Source: an uncultured Sphingomonadales bacterium (lineage in GTDB: Bacteria > Pseudomonadota > Alphaproteobacteria > Sphingomonadales > Sphingomonadaceae). From it: a DNA stretch of 64,000 nt. The notes beneath the pieces are model-generated. The model had not been told where the DNA came from, ran no database searches, and saw only the letters and a program-made list of their open reading frames with translations. Each line of letters begins with the position of its first letter. Position 1 is the first letter of the stretch. The stretch is taken from NCBI GenBank assembly GCA_903832325.1, contig CAILBC010000012.1:148379-212378 (forward strand). The letters run 5' to 3'. A program made the translations under genes and the position numbers. Below are positions 42,729 to 50,979 of the stretch, one piece after another.

Positions 42729-42753
42729 AGAGCCGCGCCCGAATTGATCGCGA

Positions 42754-44352
42754 TCAATCGGCAATCATCGCCATCAAAGTGGCCAGCCGATCCGCCTCGT
42801 GCGCGGGTTTGTCGGTGCGGATGCGCGCGATGCGGGGGAACCGCATGGCCACGCCCGATTTGTGCCGGCGGCTGGCATGGACCGAATCGAACGCAACTTC
42901 GAACACCAGCGACTTGTCGGTTTCGCGCACCGGGCCGAATTTCGCCACGGTATGCTGGCGCACATGGCGATCGAGCATGGCCAGCTCATCATCGGTAAAG
43001 CCGAAATAGGCCTTGCCCACCGGCACCAGCTCGCCACCGGCATCGGGATCGGCGGTCCAGCAGCCAAAGGTGAAATCGGAATAGAGGCTCGATCGCTTGC
43101 CCGATCCGCGCTGCGCATACATCAGCACGCAATCGATGCGCAGCGCATCGCGTTTCCATTTGTACCACAGCCCGGCACGCCGCCCGGCAACATAGGCCGA
43201 TTGGCGGTGCTTGAACATGATCCCTTCGATCGCGGCATCGCGCGCTTCGGCGCGCAATTGCGCCAGTGCATCCCAGCTTTCCGCCACGATCAGCGGCGAC
43301 AGGTCAAATCGCGCCGGATCAAGCCGCGGCATCAGCGCCTCCAGCCGCGCCCGCCGATCCTGCCAGGGCAGCGGGCGCAGATCTTCTCCCTCTGCGCCCA
43401 GCAGATCATAACAGCGCACAAATGCCGGGCTTTCGGCCAGCATCCGCGCGCTCACCGTCTTGCGACCCAGCCTTTGCTGCAGGGCGTTGAAACTCGCCGC
43501 GCCGCCGCCGATCGCGGGGCCTTGCGTATCGCCGCGCACCAGCAATTCGCCATCGATCACCGCCGGATGCGCCAGCGCGCCGGCAATATCGGGAAAGGCG
43601 GCCGAAATATCATCACCACCGCGCGAAAACAGCCGGGTCTGCCCCGCCGCATGGACGATCTGCACCCGGATCCCGTCCCATTTCCATTCCGCGGCATACG
43701 TTTCCAGATCGAGCTGATCGTCCTCCAGCGGATGGGCAAGCATGAACGGGCGATAGAGCGGTACCAGCGCCGCAGACGGTGCGGGCGCGCCCTCCACCGC
43801 CCAGGCAAACAGCGCGGCATAAGGCGGGGACTGGCCGTGCCAGTATTCCTCCACCAGATCGACCGGTACGCCGAACGCATCCGCAAAGGCCAGTTTGGCC
43901 AGCCGCGCCGAAACCCCGACGCGCAGTGCACCGGTCGCAAATTTCAGCAGGGCATAGCGCCCGTCGCTGTCCAGCCGGTCAAGCAGCCCGGCAAGCCGCG
44001 CCGCGGCATTGGCGCGGGTGGCCGTGCCCAGCGTTTCCACCACTTCGGCCAGCAACGGCGGCAGACCGGCGGGTTCGGGGGGGTCGGGCCACAACAGGCT
44101 GGCGGTTTCGGCGGTATCGCCCAGGTAATCGCGCGACAGCGTCCACAGCACCGGATCGACCCGCTGCGCCATCAGCGTGCGCACCACCCCGGCCTTGATG
44201 GCCGGAAAATCGATCCCCCCGGTCAGCGCCGCCAGCGCCCAGCCCCGATCAGGATCGGGCACCGTGCGCAAATGGCGCACGATCGCGGCCAGCTTGCCAT
44301 GGCGTGATCGCGTCAGCAGCAGCGTATCGAGCAAGGCGGTGAAATGGTGCAA
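42754..44352 (-). CDS. ATP-dependent DNA ligase, repair-associated LigC/LigB-like type
   Basis: A 532-residue ligase. The nucleotidyl-accepting lysine is Lys224 in AAEWKWDGIRVQI (KxDGxR). The N-terminal ~200 residues form the DNA-binding domain, beginning FTALLDTLLLTRSRHGK and including PDPDRGWALAALTG. Adenylation and OB domains follow (VDGELLVR-like and FKHRQSAY). This is the form that pairs with a metallo-beta-lactamase exonuclease (44770), named in databases as cisplatin-damage-response ligase. It starts at TTG 44352; no in-frame ATG is available near the family N terminus. Confidence 0.92.
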   Translation of the reverse strand: MHHFTALLDTLLLTRSRHGKLAAIVRHLRTVPDPDRGWALAALTGGIDFPAIKAGVVRTLMAQRVDPVLWTLSRDYLGDTAETASLLWPDPPEPAGLPPLLAEVVETLGTATRANAAARLAGLLDRLDSDGRYALLKFATGALRVGVSARLAKLAFADAFGVPVDLVEEYWHGQSPPYAALFAWAVEGAPAPSAALVPLYRPFMLAHPLEDDQLDLETYAAEWKWDGIRVQIVHAAGQTRLFSRGGDDISAAFPDIAGALAHPAVIDGELLVRGDTQGPAIGGGAASFNALQQRLGRKTVSARMLAESPAFVRCYDLLGAEGEDLRPLPWQDRRARLEALMPRLDPARFDLSPLIVAESWDALAQLRAEARDAAIEGIMFKHRQSAYVAGRRAGLWYKWKRDALRIDCVLMYAQRGSGKRSSLYSDFTFGCWTADPDAGGELVPVGKAYFGFTDDELAMLDRHVRQHTVAKFGPVRETDKSLVFEVAFDSVHASRRHKSGVAMRFPRIARIRTDKPAHEADRLATLMAMIAD

Positions 44353-44447
44353 TTCAGCGCTCCGCTGCCCGCAAAGGGTGGTCCCGCGGGCCTATTTGCA
44401 TGCTACGCATAATGGGTTCGCGACCCAGCAACAGGACACCCCCACCC

Positions 44448-44768
44448 ATGGCCCCAATCATTGCCCGCATGCCCCTTCTCGCGCTTGCCCTGATGGCGGC
44501 GCAGCCCGCGCTTGCCGATACGCCGGTCGCCCCGCCGGCCCCCGCCGTGCCTGCGGCAAAGTTCAATCTCGACACCCCGATCGAGGCGCTGGTGGCCGAT
44601 GCCCGCACCCGCGCCGTGCTCGAAAGCGATCTGCCCGGCCTGACCAGCCACCCGCAATTCGACATGTTCAAGACGATGAGCCTGACCACGCTCGCCCCCT
44701 TTGCCCCCGACAAGCTGACGCCAGACCGGCTGGACAAAGTGAAGGCCGACCTTGCCAAGTTGAACTGA
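44448..44768 (+). CDS. Small exported protein of unknown function
   Basis: A 106-residue protein with a cleavable signal peptide (MAPIIARMPLLALALMAAQPALA-D). The mature part contains LDTPIEALVADARTRAVLESDLPGL, FDMFKTMSL and LDKVKADLAKLN, resembling a short conserved sphingomonad hypothetical family. It lies on the opposite strand between the ligase and exonuclease genes, splitting the usual pair. ATG 44448 puts the signal peptide at the N terminus; the track start 44400 adds 16 residues. Confidence 0.75.
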   Translation: MAPIIARMPLLALALMAAQPALADTPVAPPAPAVPAAKFNLDTPIEALVADARTRAVLESDLPGLTSHPQFDMFKTMSLTTLAPFAPDKLTPDRLDKVKADLAKLN

Positions 44769-44769
44769 A

Positions 44770-45774
44770 TCACTCCGCCTCGTCCTCATACCCCACCAGC
44801 GCGAGCGCGCGTGCCTTGCGCTGGTGGAGTTCGCACCAGCGCAACAGCGCCTCTTCGCGACCGTGGGTGATCCAGGTTTCCGCCGGGGCGATTTCGGCAA
44901 TTGTCGTGGTCAATTCGTCCCAATCGGCGTGGTCGGATATCACCAGTGGCAATTCCACGCCGCGCTGCTGCACCCTCTGGCGCACGCGCATCCAGCCGCT
45001 GGCCATCGCCAGCACCGGATCGGGCAGACGGCGCGACCACCGATCGCCCAGCGCCGATGGCGGGCAGATCACGATTGCCCCGGCCAGATCGCCACGCGAT
45101 GCGCCGGCTACGGGGCGCAGATCGCCCAGCGCAACGCCGTGATCCTGATAAAGCCGGCACATCCGCTCCATCGCGCCATGCAGCCAGATCGGATCGGCAA
45201 ACCCGGCGGCGCGCAATTCGGCAATCACCCGCTGCGCCTTGCCCAGGGCATAGGCGCCGACCAGAATGGCACGGTCCGGTTCGGCCGCCCGCGCCGCCAG
45301 CAATCTGGCGATTTCCTGCGCAATCGGCGGATGGCGAAACACCGGCAGGCCAAAGGTCGCCTCGGTAATCAGCAGGTCGCAGCCCGTCACCGCAAACGGC
45401 GCGCACGTCGGATCGGCCCGCCGCTTGTAATCGCCGGTCACGATCACCCGTTCCCCGGCATGTTCCAGCAGGATCTGCGCCGAACCCAGCACATGCCCCG
45501 CGGGCAGGAATGTGGCATGCACCCCGTTGCCGACCGACACACGATCGCCGTAACGCATCGGTCTGGCTTCGCCGATCTGGCCATAGCGTTCGCGCATGAT
45601 GGCCAGCGTTTCGGGTGTGGCGGCGGTTTCCCCATGCCCGGCACGCGCATGATCGGCATGGCCATGCGTGATCAGGGCGCGCGGCACCGCCCGCGCCGGA
45701 TCAATCCAAAGATCCGCCGGGCGCACATACAATCCGGCGGGTTCGGGACGAATCCAGGCGAAATCGGCGATCAT
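44770..45774 (-). CDS. Ligase-associated metallo-beta-lactamase DNA exonuclease
   Basis: A 334-residue MBL/beta-CASP-fold protein of the ligase-associated exonuclease family. ALITHGHADHARAGHG holds the zinc motif. FLPAGHVLGSAQILLEHAGERVIVTGDYKR and TEATFGLPVFRHP are characteristic, and SDHADWDEL and WITHGREEAL complete the site. The neighbouring ligase (42754) is its usual partner. The Lhr helicase and PdeM phosphoesterase of larger operons are absent. ATG 45774 (MIADFAWIRPEP) replaces track start 45822. Confidence 0.9.
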   Translation of the reverse strand: MIADFAWIRPEPAGLYVRPADLWIDPARAVPRALITHGHADHARAGHGETAATPETLAIMRERYGQIGEARPMRYGDRVSVGNGVHATFLPAGHVLGSAQILLEHAGERVIVTGDYKRRADPTCAPFAVTGCDLLITEATFGLPVFRHPPIAQEIARLLAARAAEPDRAILVGAYALGKAQRVIAELRAAGFADPIWLHGAMERMCRLYQDHGVALGDLRPVAGASRGDLAGAIVICPPSALGDRWSRRLPDPVLAMASGWMRVRQRVQQRGVELPLVISDHADWDELTTTIAEIAPAETWITHGREEALLRWCELHQRKARALALVGYEDEAE

Positions 45775-45837
45775 GCAGGGGGGACTACTGCCTCTGGCGG
45801 GCAAGGGCCATTGCCCTTGCATCCCATCATTTGGCCG

Positions 45838-48150
45838 TTACCGGGCTGCGCGGCCGGTCACGGCGATCCAGACCGGGTTGGTGAAGGCGCGGGCGCCGGC
45901 GCTGTCTTCCACGATCAGCATATACCAGGCTGCGCCATCGGCGGTCAGCGGAAAATCGATCCGCGCGCTTTGGCCAGAGGATGCCAGATCGCGCACCGCC
46001 ACCGGTCCATCGCGGCCGAGCAGCGTTGCCCGTTTCAGCCCCCGCACCGCCTGCACCGTGAAACCCAGCGCAAACCTGCGCCCGGTCCGCACTGTCATGG
46101 TGTCGCCAAACATCCGGTCGGGAAAGACCAGCGGACCATAAGTGACATAGGCGTGCCCGGCCTTCAGCGCGCGCGCATAGGCCAGTGCCGCGGGCACCCC
46201 GCGCTGTGCGGCACCGGGGTGGACAAAGGTGCGCACCCGGCCCGATGCTTCACTCCACACATCGTGCACATCGGTTCCCGCCGCCAGATAATGGCGCTGC
46301 CCCGCGTTCCAGAACGCCGCACCGGCCTTCACCACCCGATCATCATCTTCGGGATTGCGCGCGTTGATTTCCAGCACGTCGAACGCCGGGTTGAACCCGC
46401 CCGGGGCCACGCCGCCCGCCACGCTGGTGAAATAGCCATAGGGAATGAACGGGTGGTTCACCTGAATCACCGCCGCACCCATCCGTCGCGCCTCGGCAAA
46501 GATCGCCCCGACCGTGGTTTTGGCGGTGTCAATCGTCAGCCGGGCATCGGGCCGCAGCGGCCAGGCGTTGAAATGGGCCCACGATGTGGTGATCTCGATT
46601 CCGGGAAGGAACGGCACCCCGCGCCGCCGTGCAATGGCGCGCAGCGGGGCAAGATTGGCAACCGAATCATGATCGCTGACAAACAGCAGGTCCAGCCCCG
46701 CCGCCAGTTGCGACCGCGCCAGATCGGGCGCCGGGGTCACCGCCTCGGCCTGATCGGCATGATGGTGCAGATCGGCCGAAACCCAGCCGCGCGATGCCGG
46801 ATCGAAGATTGCGTCGATCGTGGCGGTCTGCGCCGTGGTCTGCCCCGAAACGATGGTTGCGTGCACAGGCGTCGCCGGCGCCAGCACATCCTTGCCCCAC
46901 GATACCGCCAGGTCATAGTCGCCTGGCGCCAGCGTCAGGCTGGCTTTGCCGCGCCGGTCGAGATCGGTAAAGAACACCCGGCGGCCCAGAAAGCCGATCT
47001 GCGGCTGCTGGCCGCGCTCGATCGTGATCCGCGCATCGAGCGGCCGGCCTGATCCGCGGCGCACAACGCGCAGATTCAGCGTGCCCGGCGGCTGCAGCCC
47101 GGCAAAGTCTTGCGTCCTGTCTCCACCCCCCGTCATGCCGACTGGCACCGGCGGGGTCTGCGTATGGCCGCGCGCCGTGGCATAGGCGGCATAGTCTGCG
47201 CGCGGCAGCTCGATGCGATAGCGGCCCTGCGCATCGCCGATCGTCCAGGCATAGGGCGTGCCGGCCTTTTCGATCATCACCACCGGCTGTGCCACCGGCC
47301 GGCCATCGGCGCCAGTAACCCGCCCCGACAGCACGGCCGAAGCCAGCCCTTTCCGCGCGATTTCCTGCGCCACCACCGGCGCCAGATCGCCTGCGGGCAC
47401 GACTTGCAGCCACCCTTCGAACCGGCGCGTTTCGCCGGGGGCCAGCGTGTGCACCCGGTACATGTCACGCGAACCAAACCCGACATGATTGACATAGGGC
47501 GCATGGAGCGCAACCGCCCAGCCTTCGTCATAGGCCACCACGCGGTCGGACAGCGCGGCAGCGGCCGGTCCGTCGGCCACATCGGCCAGCCCCGGCACCG
47601 CCAGCAGATGCCCGGCACCCGGCCACAGCGTCAGGCCCGAACGCAGCCCGGGCAGCGCCACCGGCCCGCCATTGGCCATGGTCACCACGATGTGCACCTG
47701 ATCGTCGCCCGCTTTCAACGAATAGCGCGTGGTGATCGTCACCATGCCCCAATCGCGCACGGTTTCCACTACCGCTTCTTGCGGGGTGTCGGTCACGATG
47801 GTCAGCGCGTGCTGGCGATTGGGCCAGGCCGACCAGTTGTTGGGGATGAAATCGGCAAAAATGACCGTGTCATGCCCGATCCGGCCCTGGCTGACCGGCG
47901 CCAGATCGATCAGCGCCGCGCGCGGCACGCCATAGGGCGGCGCCGATTCCACCGCCAATGCAAAGGCCAGCCGGTCGTTGATCACGGTCAGATCGCCCGC
48001 GACGCGCGCATCGCCGCCGGGAATTGGCGTCGGGCCCGGCACGATGCGCACTTGCGCCCGCGCCACCGGCGCCAGCAGCAGCAGGGCAACCAGCAGCAGG
48101 GCAACCAGCAGGCAAAGCCGGGACCAGACTGTCGCGCGGGTTCGCCCCAT
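45838..48150 (-). CDS. Secreted CehA/McbA family PHP-domain metallohydrolase
   Basis: A 770-residue protein with a signal peptide (LCLLVALLLVALLLLAPVARA-Q). The N-terminal half contains beta domains, including a carboxypeptidase-regulatory-like fold (SGRVTGADGRPVAQPV). The catalytic PHP domain (about 475-690) has SADLHHHADQAEA, FVSDHDSV, PGIEITT, VNHPFI and GTDVHD, the expected metal ligands. The family is named after carbaryl and mcb hydrolases, but most members have unknown substrates. It is the last gene of a three-gene unit, 9 nt after the ureidoglycolate-lyase-like gene. Confidence 0.88.
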   Translation of the reverse strand: MGRTRATVWSRLCLLVALLLVALLLLAPVARAQVRIVPGPTPIPGGDARVAGDLTVINDRLAFALAVESAPPYGVPRAALIDLAPVSQGRIGHDTVIFADFIPNNWSAWPNRQHALTIVTDTPQEAVVETVRDWGMVTITTRYSLKAGDDQVHIVVTMANGGPVALPGLRSGLTLWPGAGHLLAVPGLADVADGPAAAALSDRVVAYDEGWAVALHAPYVNHVGFGSRDMYRVHTLAPGETRRFEGWLQVVPAGDLAPVVAQEIARKGLASAVLSGRVTGADGRPVAQPVVMIEKAGTPYAWTIGDAQGRYRIELPRADYAAYATARGHTQTPPVPVGMTGGGDRTQDFAGLQPPGTLNLRVVRRGSGRPLDARITIERGQQPQIGFLGRRVFFTDLDRRGKASLTLAPGDYDLAVSWGKDVLAPATPVHATIVSGQTTAQTATIDAIFDPASRGWVSADLHHHADQAEAVTPAPDLARSQLAAGLDLLFVSDHDSVANLAPLRAIARRRGVPFLPGIEITTSWAHFNAWPLRPDARLTIDTAKTTVGAIFAEARRMGAAVIQVNHPFIPYGYFTSVAGGVAPGGFNPAFDVLEINARNPEDDDRVVKAGAAFWNAGQRHYLAAGTDVHDVWSEASGRVRTFVHPGAAQRGVPAALAYARALKAGHAYVTYGPLVFPDRMFGDTMTVRTGRRFALGFTVQAVRGLKRATLLGRDGPVAVRDLASSGQSARIDFPLTADGAAWYMLIVEDSAGARAFTNPVWIAVTGRAAR

Positions 48151-48159
48151 GGTGTGGCG

Positions 48160-48816
48160 TCAGCCCGGCGTGGTCAGCGGGACCGACAGATAGCAGCCGA
48201 ATTCCTTGGCGAAATCGACCGAAACGCGCGCGTGGACCCGGCCCTGCCGATCAAGAAATTCGCCATGATCGTCGATCGGAACAAACGCGCCGTGCCATAC
48301 GCCGGGATGGATATAGATCCCGCGCCCATCGGACCGGAACGTGGTGAACCGGTCGGGCGTAACATCATCGCCGGGCAGCGCCAGCGGCACGACAAAGCTT
48401 TGGCCCTGTGTCGGGAAAAACAACTGGCCGCCATCGGGGTGATAATTGGCGCGCCAGATCAGCGCGCGGTCGCGCGGGGGGCAGGGGCCATCGCCGCGCG
48501 CCTCTTCGGGCCAGGTGCTCCAGCCGAACAGATAGCTGTCACCCACCGCGTTGTTGCGCGCATAAAGCGTTTCGCCTTTCCACCAGAATTCGAACACGCC
48601 TTCGGCAACGCCGCCCTGGTCGCCCGAATTGAGGTCTATCGGCCGCCAGCCTTGCGCCGGCCAGCGCACGATCTCGATGGGAAAAGTCGCCGGATCGTCG
48701 ACCAGGCAGCCATAGCCGGTGAGCGAATCGTTGGTGGCCATCACCAACGGGGTTTCGTGCACCGTGCGCACGCCGGTGGTCGGGATATAGGCGATGTCGC
48801 CTGGATCGAATGCCAT
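48160..48816 (-). CDS. Ureidoglycolate lyase (AllA)-like protein
   Basis: A 218-residue cupin-like protein. GQSFVVPLALPGDDVTPDRFTTF, GRGIYIHPGVWHGAFVPI and VSVDFAKEFGCYLSVPL match the AllA/ureidoglycolate hydrolase family, including the conserved His in HPGVWH. Ureidoglycolate lyase releases urea and glyoxylate in purine catabolism, yet no other allantoin or urea gene is nearby. It may act on a different ureido or carbamoyl compound. The start was moved from 49881 (overlaps the MFS gene) to ATG 48816. Gaps to both neighbours are under 15 nt. Confidence 0.78.
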   Translation of the reverse strand: MAFDPGDIAYIPTTGVRTVHETPLVMATNDSLTGYGCLVDDPATFPIEIVRWPAQGWRPIDLNSGDQGGVAEGVFEFWWKGETLYARNNAVGDSYLFGWSTWPEEARGDGPCPPRDRALIWRANYHPDGGQLFFPTQGQSFVVPLALPGDDVTPDRFTTFRSDGRGIYIHPGVWHGAFVPIDDHGEFLDRQGRVHARVSVDFAKEFGCYLSVPLTTPG

Positions 48817-48830
48817 TGTTGCCCCCATTT

Positions 48831-50159
48831 TCAGGTCTGGACGCCCGCGCGTCCCATGGTGCCTGGCCGACCTAGCCACCACGCGATCAGGCCTGTCAAC
48901 AGCACGCCGCTGGCCACCACGAGCAATCCATCGGTGAAATTGCCGGTGCTGTCCTTGATCCAGCCGATCACGAAGGGCCCGGCAAACCCGCCGATATTGC
49001 CCACCGCGTTGATCAGCGCGATACCCCCTGCCGCCGCCGGGCCATTCAGCCGCGCGGCCGGCAAAGTCCAGAAAATCGGCAGAATCGCGAGCGTGCCGAC
49101 CGCGCCCAGCGTGATCGCGACCATGGACAGCAAGGGCGCGGCGGCAAGCCAGGCACTGGCCGCGAGCCCGGCAAACCCGATAATCGAGGCGGCCAGAATA
49201 TGCCCGGTGCGATCGCCCGAGCGGTCGGAATGTCGGCTCCACCACACCATGCCGATGGCCGCGCAGCCATAGGGAATGGCCACGGCATAGCCCGACAGCG
49301 GCGCGGCAATTCCGGCCGCCTTGAAAATCTGCGGCAGCCACAGCAGCACGCCATAGAGCCCCATTTCCACCCCGAAATAGGCAAGGCACAGGATCAGGAC
49401 ATGTGCATCGGGCAACAGGCGCGCGCTGGCTGCACCATGGCGCACCGTGCGTATTTCGCGCTCGGCCGTCAGCGTGTCTGTCAGCCAGCGGCGCTCTGCT
49501 TCGTTCAGCCAGCGGGCCTGCGCCGGGCTGTCGGGCAGAACGAACAGCGTAACCACCCCCAACACCAGCGATGGCACCGTTTCCAGCACAAACAGCCATT
49601 GCCAGCCAGCCAGGCCCTGGCGCCCGTCCAGCGCCAGAATTGCCGACGAAATCGGCCCGCCGACGGCGGTCGAAATCGGGATTGCGGTCATGAACAGGCC
49701 GATCAGCCGTGCGCGCTGCGGCGCCGGCACCCACTGCGTCAGGTAATAGATCACCCCGGGAAACAGCCCCGCCTCGGCCGCGCCCAGCACAAACCGCACG
49801 AGGTAAAAGCTGCGCGGCCCGGTCACAAACGCCATGCCCAGCGCGACCAGCCCCCAGGTCACTGCGATCCGCGCGATCCACCGCCGCGCGCCGACGCGGT
49901 GCAGGATCAGATTGCTCGGCACTTCGAACAGCACATAGCCGATGAAGAAAATGCCTGCGCCCAGCCCATAGACATAGGCCGAAAAACCCAGATCGCGCTT
50001 CATCCCTTCGGCCGCAAAGCTGACATTCGACCGGTCGATGAACGCCACGAAATACAGCAGCGCCAGAAACGGAATCAGCCGCCGGCCCACTTTGGCCAGC
50101 GTTGCAGCCTCGATTGCCGTTGTCCCGGCCTCTTCGTCGCTGTCCACCGCCCTGCCCAT
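48831..50159 (-). CDS. MFS transporter, anion:cation symporter (ACS) type
   Basis: A 442-residue twelve-helix carrier similar to the phthalate/tartrate/glucarate permeases. LALLYFVAFIDRSNVSFAAEGM is the typical first helix and loop. LFEVPSNLILHRVGARRW and GAAEAGLFPGVIYYLTQWVP are ACS motifs. ACS carriers import organic anions with protons. As first gene of the unit with AllA-like and CehA/McbA-like proteins, it may take up the product of the secreted hydrolase. Confidence 0.9.
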   Translation of the reverse strand: MGRAVDSDEEAGTTAIEAATLAKVGRRLIPFLALLYFVAFIDRSNVSFAAEGMKRDLGFSAYVYGLGAGIFFIGYVLFEVPSNLILHRVGARRWIARIAVTWGLVALGMAFVTGPRSFYLVRFVLGAAEAGLFPGVIYYLTQWVPAPQRARLIGLFMTAIPISTAVGGPISSAILALDGRQGLAGWQWLFVLETVPSLVLGVVTLFVLPDSPAQARWLNEAERRWLTDTLTAEREIRTVRHGAASARLLPDAHVLILCLAYFGVEMGLYGVLLWLPQIFKAAGIAAPLSGYAVAIPYGCAAIGMVWWSRHSDRSGDRTGHILAASIIGFAGLAASAWLAAAPLLSMVAITLGAVGTLAILPIFWTLPAARLNGPAAAGGIALINAVGNIGGFAGPFVIGWIKDSTGNFTDGLLVVASGVLLTGLIAWWLGRPGTMGRAGVQT

Positions 50160-50275
50160 CCCCGTTTGTGAAGGGGGAAGCCTAGGCCGGGTGCATAACG
50201 GTTGTGTGACGAATGCGCGCGACTGGCGGCTGCGCGCAATCTGCGGTACCGTCCCGGGTCTGCCGTGAAAGGACT

Positions 50276-50605
50276 ATGCCGATGCTGGTTGTGACCACTG
50301 AATCCGTGCCGGGTTACCGCGTAACCGCGCTTCACGGCCAGGTTTTTGGCGTTGTCGTGCGCAGCCGCGGGCTTGCCGGCAATATCGCCGCCGGGCTGCG
50401 GTCGATTTTTGGTGGCGAAATCACCGAATACACCGCCCTGCTGGAACAGGCGCGCCGCCACGCGATAGATCGCATGGTTGCCAACGCCCAGGCGATGGGC
50501 GCCAACGCGATCATCATGATGCGTTTTGATTCGGCGGAGATCGGCCAGACGATGAGCGAAATCGTCGCCTATGGCACCGCCGCCACGATCACGCCCGAGG
50601 TCTGA
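50276..50605 (+). CDS. YbjQ (UPF0145) family protein
   Basis: A 109-residue protein with the family core: TTESVPGYRVTALHGQVFGVVVRSRG, then EYTALLEQARRHAIDRMVANAQAMGANAIIMMRFDS. It probably forms a pentameric heavy-metal-binding-like fold, but the function is unknown. GAAAGG lies just before the ATG. The downstream membrane protein starts 3 nt after its stop, so the two form an operon. Confidence 0.88.
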   Translation: MPMLVVTTESVPGYRVTALHGQVFGVVVRSRGLAGNIAAGLRSIFGGEITEYTALLEQARRHAIDRMVANAQAMGANAIIMMRFDSAEIGQTMSEIVAYGTAATITPEV

Positions 50606-50608
50606 TCG

Positions 50609-50893
50609 ATGCTGCGCCGCGCCCTGCTGCTGATCGCCACGCTGGCGCTGGTGGCGGCGCTTGCCGCCGGCTGGCAGGCCGGCGTGGTGCTGTGGCCGCC
50701 CACCCTGTTCAGCGCGCTGGTGGTTGTGGCGGTGGTTTTTGAAAACTGGCGCTATTCCCGCCCCGCCGCCGGCCATCCCGGGCCCGGCTGGGAACGCACG
50801 GCGGAACGCTTCATCGATCCCGAAACCGGCCGGATGCTTACGGTGTGGTTCAACCCGGCAACCGGCGAGCGCCGCTATGTCGGGGCAGACTGA
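50609..50893 (+). CDS. Small two-helix membrane protein
   Basis: A 94-residue protein with two hydrophobic segments (about 5-24 and 29-44). A polar C terminus follows with ERFIDPETGRMLTVWFNPATGERRYV, which suggests a small beta-hairpin module. I do not recognise a named family. It is co-transcribed with YbjQ and followed by a strong terminator. Confidence 0.75.
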   Translation: MLRRALLLIATLALVAALAAGWQAGVVLWPPTLFSALVVVAVVFENWRYSRPAAGHPGPGWERTAERFIDPETGRMLTVWFNPATGERRYVGAD

Positions 50894-50901
50894 CGGAACA
50901 G

Positions 50902-50939
50902 AAAAGCGCCCTCTCCTGCAAGGGGAGAGGGCGCTTTTT
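50902..50939. terminator. Bidirectional rho-independent terminator
   Basis: AAAA, an 11-bp perfect stem GCGCCCTCTCC/GGAGAGGGCGC with a 7-nt loop, then TTTTT. It lies between the convergent small membrane protein gene (ends 50893) and clpA (ends 50980), and its A and T tracts let it serve both directions. Confidence 0.88.
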
Positions 50940-50979
50940 GTAACGGACCGCGATCGGACCCCCAAGTCAGGCCCTTCAA

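Noticed and set aside
48160-49881. 573-residue ORF including the AllA-like protein
   Set aside because: The upstream portion is an out-of-frame reading of the MFS gene on the same strand; ATG 48816 starts the real protein.
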